Below, in pieces: positions 30,401-34,575 of a DNA stretch of 34,575 bases. Each line of letters starts with the position of its first letter. Within the stretch, counting starts at the first letter, position 1. The notes under the pieces are model-generated. The model worked only from the letters and a program-made list of their open reading frames with translations. It was not told the DNA's origin and did no database searches. Source of the stretch: Pelagophyceae sp. CCMP2097 (taxonomy: Eukaryota; Sar; Pelagophyceae); contig MU657177.1 in assembly GCA_026770575.1 (NCBI GenBank), positions 380,543 to 415,117 on the forward strand, in the 5' to 3' direction. The position numbers and the translations under genes are program-made.

Positions 30401-33253
30401 CGACGCTCCACGCGCCCGCGCACTCGACGCTGCACGCCTCGCTGCACACTTCCACGCACGCCACCGACGCGGCCGCGGCCGACGCGCCGTTGTCTCCCGG
30501 CGGGGCGCTCTTCAGCGACGGCGACGGCGGCGACGGAGCCCACAAGCGCTTCGTGAACCCGCAAAGAGACCCGCGTCGATGATCGGGTCTTTGTGGATCT
30601 CACGCGTCGATGATTCAGCCTTTGGGCATGTCTCGTTGCGTGCTCGACCAAGATGGTCACATAATAGGTTTAAGCGAGAGGATGAGACGGATTTGCTTCG
30701 GCAACGGTCGCATAACCGCCGCCGTTGGTCGCACGTCTTCCCGCTGGGCCAAGAGGAGTTCCGCAGCGCGTACGCCTCCGTCGCCGGGCCCAACTGGAAG
30801 TCTTTGTGTACGCCGGCCATCCTGCCCCTCGACACGGACTGCCTCCCCGCCGACTTTGGTGCGTGAGCCTCGTCGGGGTTTCGGGACGTGATATTTAGGC
30901 ACGCACGTCTACGCCGAGTCGAACCACAGCATCCTTCTTTCAGAGTCGGACAGGCGGGCAAACGACCGGGTGATTAACGAAATGGTGGCACAAAGGATCG
31001 GCGGTGACTACCAAATCGTCGTCCTCCCGAATGAAAACGAGGGCGACTTTGCCGACGCGCACGACGCCCAAGACTCGACGCTCCAGGACGTTTCCATCAG
31101 CGCCCGAAGCGCCGAAACCCGGTCAACTCCATCAGCGAAACCCGGTGAACCGCACTCCGGGCTTTACAGTGGCAAACGCGCGCCGTCGTAGGCGACGTGG
31201 AGCCCGCGCGGCGGGACGGGCGACTTTTCCGCGCCCGCGCACAAGGCGCCCGCCGTGCCGCCGCGCATCCCGGAGGGCGCTGTTTCGGCGGCGGCGCCGG
31301 CTCCACCTGCCAACTTTGACGAGCCGGGCGACTTTGGCGATCGCGCGCTGCGCAAAAAGACGAGCTTCGACGCGCGCGACGGGTCGGGGAAGCTGAAGAG
31401 AGCGAACAAGAACCTTTCGAGTAGTACTCTGCACAGAGAGTACTCTTTGGGTCAACCCTTTTTCGCAAATATGCAGAAATCTCAGCCCGGCGCGCAGCCG
31501 CTCCGCGGCGCAGGCGAGCCCTCGTCGCCCCATCGGTCCCAGGGCGTCGTCTCCTACACTTTATCGATGGGGCACCGGATCCAGATCTTGCAGTACGACC
31601 CCGCGGGCGCGCGCGTCGACGTCAGATCGAAAAGCCCCAGAGTCCTTTCCGCAGGCGGGCGTGAAAGAGGGCGGTGTTTGCCCTTTGGTGCAACCCGATG
31701 GATTTAGGTATCGTTCGCGTTACGGGGTGAACACGGATCGTTCGAACCGTTACGTCTACCACTACTCGCTCTGGCTGCGCGAATCCGAGGCGGAGCCGCA
31801 GCGCGGTGTATACGCGGCCAAGAAGCAGGCCTTTCTGAAGTACCCTTCGCCGGAGACCAATTGGAACGCGCTGGACCAAGTGATCTCGGGTTTCCTCTCG
31901 CCGGCAGACTCTTTAGGGGCGGTCAAGTTCCGCAGAGTCCTCTTCGCCCTCGTGCCGCCCGTCTCTCGAGCGTTTGCGCCTGCCAAGTCGCCCAAGACTC
32001 TGAAAACGCCCGCGTCGCCATTTATTTCGAGCGCGGGGACGTATTTAGAAAGATTCGCTAAGTTCGAGGCCTTCCTCAACTCCAAAGCTGCCGCGCAGCC
32101 GGAAACCGGCGCCAAGAACTCGGCGCCAAAGTTCGCCGCCAAGCTCAACGCCGTCCGCCGGGCAAATTCGGCCGACGTCGGCTGCGTGCACGCCGACGAC
32201 CTGCGGAAGCAGCACCTCCAAATCGCTCTGGAGAAGGACACGAGATGGCGGGACGAGTGGCTCGCGCTGGAGTGCGACGCGGTGGTGGAGACGGAGAGGT
32301 GTTATAGGTTCGCCGTGCACTGGTTGCTCTGCTCCTCGTGCATCGTGGCAGACTTTCTTGCACTACTCTGCAGAAAGGCAAAGCAGCTCGACCTCGTCCT
32401 CGTCCAGGTGCCAGAGTACTCGATGGACATTGACATCCATCCTTTCATCGCGCACACTGAGATTGATGCGGCAGAGGCGCACGCGGTGGACGTCCTGGAG
32501 CAAGCGTTGGGCCGTTTCGATTTCGTGGCGGACTCGGCAACGTCCATCCGCCGGCCCGCGGCCAAGGCGCGCACGCGCACGCTGAAGAAGCTGCAGGCCC
32601 CGAAGCCCACGGAGCGGCAGTGCGTCTCTTTCGTTTACCCCTCTTTTCTCGTTTACGCTCGGGTAGGTACGTGCACTCCTCGGGGTGCGCCTTTGTCAGG
32701 ATCCGGGGCAAGCAGTTCCTCTGGGTCAGAAACCGCCTCCGGACGCCATTTACCACCATGGCGGAAAGGTCGAGGCAGCACGACTCGGCGTGCGTACACG
32801 CCGTGTACCCGCCGTGTGGAAGACCTTTCTCACGGATGTTTGCAGGCACGAGTACGACGGCCTGCTGCGCGGCTTCCGGTTCCAGGCGGACCGCCTCCGC
32901 CTCCTCTGCCTCGCCTTCGGCCAGCGCTGCCCAGACCCGACACTGGTGGGCGATGTCGTCGACCACATCGGCATGTTCGTCGACTGCGGAGAAGCGGTAA
33001 ATTTCAGTGTCTGCGGAGAATCGGTAAACGCGCCACGTCTACACCCGGTCCCCCTGCGCACGCCATTGCCTAGGCGCCGGCCGCGGCCTACGCGCCCAAG
33101 CCGTCTCCGGCGGCGCCGGCGCAGACGACGCCCGCGCCGTCGCCGTCGCCGTCGAGCTCCGCGCTGCAGTCGCCGTCGTCGCCCGAAGACGACCTCGCCG
33201 CGCTCCTGCTCTGCGAGGCCGTGCGCACGCCGCCGCAGGCCACGCGCCTCTAA
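27491..33253 (+). CDS. IML1: IML1/DEPDC5 homologue, GATOR1 subunit
   Basis: Twelve exons join in phase to give 1673 residues: 27491-27549, 27602-28114, 28174-28905, 29042-29403, 29498-30574, 30619-30858, 30899-31089, 31192-31673, 31708-32619, 32667-32789, 32846-32996, 33074-33253. IML1 hallmarks are clear: VEFSFKDQFVSRANIWRFKG, RFVFRSRSTRVFWLLQMSFE, LEAINLALNVLDKHYMDRDL, TKQRMMDNGIGMDML and PHWINLSFL in residues 60-430. RRRWSHVFPLG comes near 940 and WKSLCTPAILPLDTD after it. Later motifs are LSMGHRIQILQYDP, YHYSLWLRES, NWNALDQVISGF, HWLLCSS with LVLVQVPEY, and QYVHSSGCAFVRI. IML1 acts with NPR2 and NPR3 as a GAP for Rag/Gtr GTPases at the vacuole, turning down TORC1. No DEP domain is visible. 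Weak points are introns 28115-28173, 30575-30618, 31090-31191 and the 34-nt gap 31674-31707, which may instead be a frameshift. Confidence 0.9.
32981..33035 (+). repeat. Short direct repeat at the last IML1 donor
   Basis: CTGCGGAGAAGCGGTAAAT is followed by CTGCGGAGAATCGGTAAAC 28 bp on. The first copy contains the inferred GTAAAT donor of the last intron. The second gives a duplicate donor-like site inside the intron. Confidence 0.7.
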
Positions 33254-33267
33254 CGCTGTCGCAGACT

Positions 33268-33892
33268 ATGGCCAATCCCATGCGAGTCGCCCTGGCGGCG
33301 CTGCTCGCGTCTGCGGCCGCGGGGCCACCAGGGCAGGCCCACAGTCGATAGCCCACGGGGCTCGGACTCGAACGTCCGGGTCAGAGGACAAATCCATAGC
33401 GGAGTGTCCGCACGTCCTCCCCAATCGGCTTTGGCGAGCGATTCCAACCGGAGCTTCGCGGCACTTCGGCGGCCGGAGCTGGGTAGTCGCCTTTTCTGCG
33501 CCCTTTTGCGGGATGAACGGCGCGACGTTTCGGCGCGGCGTCGTCTTCAGCTGCGACGTCCCGACGCGCGAGTTTGTGCTCTTCCTCAACGAAACAAAGC
33601 ACTTTGTCATCGAACAGTACGCAAGGCCCCGTTTGAACGTCAGATTCTCCGTTCGGCGGCGATTTCGCGCCCGGCGCAGGCTCGACGAGAAGCACCTGCT
33701 CATCGACCCGAGGTGCGTCCAACCCTTATGCGTTTTCGTCTTCTGGCTCGCCACCGCATTTGAACGCGGCCGGCGCTCTTTTCGCGTCCTCGTCGTTTCG
33801 CGTTGCACCCCGGCGTTTGCAGCTTCGTCACCTTTGTGGAGGACGAGCTTTCAAAGGCTTTTGAGAAGAACGTCTTTGTCGCAGAGCGATGA
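33268..33892 (+). CDS. Small predicted secreted protein
   Basis: Exons 33268-33343, 33400-33712 and 33823-33892 join in phase to give 152 residues. The N-terminus MANPMRVALAALLASAAAG is a good signal peptide with a likely cleavage soon after. The mature part has three Cys residues, a candidate N-glycosylation site (FLNETKHF), an Arg-rich stretch (RFSVRRRFRARRRL) and an acidic helical end (FVEDELSKAFEKNVF). The last donor is GTGCGT and the last acceptor TTTGCAG. I do not recognise the family. The first exon is only 15 bp past the IML1 stop, so the signal-peptide exon needs transcript support. Confidence 0.5.
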
Positions 33893-34575
33893 CGTTTCGC
33901 GGGTATGTTTTCCCGCGCGCTGAGGCGCCGCGGCGGAGAGCGCTCGACCCAAATCTAGAAGGCGTCTGCCACGGGGCCGCGCGGGCGAGAAACGCATCCG
34001 CGTGCTTCATCTTTTTTTTTCACCCCGCGCCACGGCCTCCACGACCTCCCCGCGCCTCTGCGGCCGCCGGAGCGCGTTCGGACGGCCTTTGGCACCGATA
34101 CGCCCGCCGCGCCGTGCCGCGGCCCGCGCGCGGCACGGCGAAAACGCTCCCCGGGAAAAGGCGACGGCGCGGCGCGCCAACGACGCCCGGCGAGCGGCGA
34201 AACGGCCGCCGCGGCACCGCCGCCACCGCCGCCGCCCTGGTCGCATCGCCAAAGGCCGCCAAGAAGCGCGCACCAACTCAATCCATATGATTGACCCTTG
34301 TTCTAGTATGCACTCCGACGAGGACCCTTTGACGCTCAAGTCGGGGCGGATAAGCCGTGCCACGGGTCGTATGCGCACGCTTCACCTCAAGGACGTTTGC
34401 AGTAGATACACATGGGCCCTAGTATGGGCCGCGGGGATCCTGTTTTTGGATCCATAGGAGCCCCCGCTCCGAGTCGTTCGCGCGAAAACAAAAGCGGCGG
34501 CGTTTTAATATAGGAATTCCTATTACCAGCATCTTCATGGTACCGATTTTCTCTTGGAGCGAGGGTGGTGGGGGC
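33893..34575 (+). other. Window-end region without a confirmed gene
   Basis: 33893-34286 is GC-rich with no convincing coding frame. A T-run (TTTTTTTTTT) lies at 34012-34021. A short plus-strand frame from ATG 34287 to 34457 could encode 56 residues (MHSDEDPLTLKSGRISRATG inside it), but nothing supports it beyond being open. The palindrome TAGGAATTCCTA is at 34511-34522. Confidence 0.4.

Overview
This is eukaryotic nuclear DNA that is GC-rich, gene-dense and intron-rich. The set of genes, the Pro/Thr-rich linker joined to a small Cys-rich module, and the many short introns suggest a unicellular alga. A stramenopile such as a pelagophyte is my best guess, by inference only. Gene models were built by hand: I joined reading frames at GT-AG pairs that keep phase and restore conserved motifs. 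About 42 introns were placed, most 39-200 nt long. No rRNA, tRNA, CRISPR array or bacterial operon was seen.

Layout. 1-1741 (+): 3' part of a three-exon gene with weak tyrosine-recombinase (Crypton/DIRS-like) features. 1742-2445: repeat-rich convergent gap with a recurring palindrome, TAGGAATTCCTA. 2446-7742 (-): a 1656-aa predicted fusion of a GT-A glycosyltransferase, an SGNH esterase-like domain and a Cas1p/CASD1-type 10-TM O-acyltransferase. 7994-9274 (+): a second glycosyltransferase, head-to-head with the first. 9714-10766 (-): one or two unrecognised coding pieces. 11079-14185 (-): a DEDDy 3'-5' exonuclease. 14795-15820 (-): a WD40 protein with nearly identical blades. 16275-18563 (-): an ABCG half-transporter. 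18927-20318 (+): a membrane-anchored protein with UBA-like, UVR-like and QxW-lectin pieces. 20572-22972 (-): an SFI1-like centrin-binding protein. 23227-25527 (+): three small genes, one with a possible homing-endonuclease-type DNA-binding motif. 26094-27359 (-): organellar ribosomal protein uL1. 27491-33253 (+): a 12-exon homologue of IML1/DEPDC5, the GATOR1 subunit that restrains TORC1. 33268-33892 (+): a small secreted protein.

The neighbours do not form one pathway. The clearest functional grouping is the head-to-head glycosyltransferase pair, which fits glycan synthesis and O-acylation in the Golgi. The uL1/IML1 pair shares a 131-bp divergent promoter region, which could link mitochondrial translation to nutrient signalling (inference). 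The most distinctive observations are the glycosyltransferase-acyltransferase fusion, a 5' splice-site preference for GTGCG, a 12-bp palindrome confined to gene-end spacers, and an IML1 homologue with no visible DEP domain.
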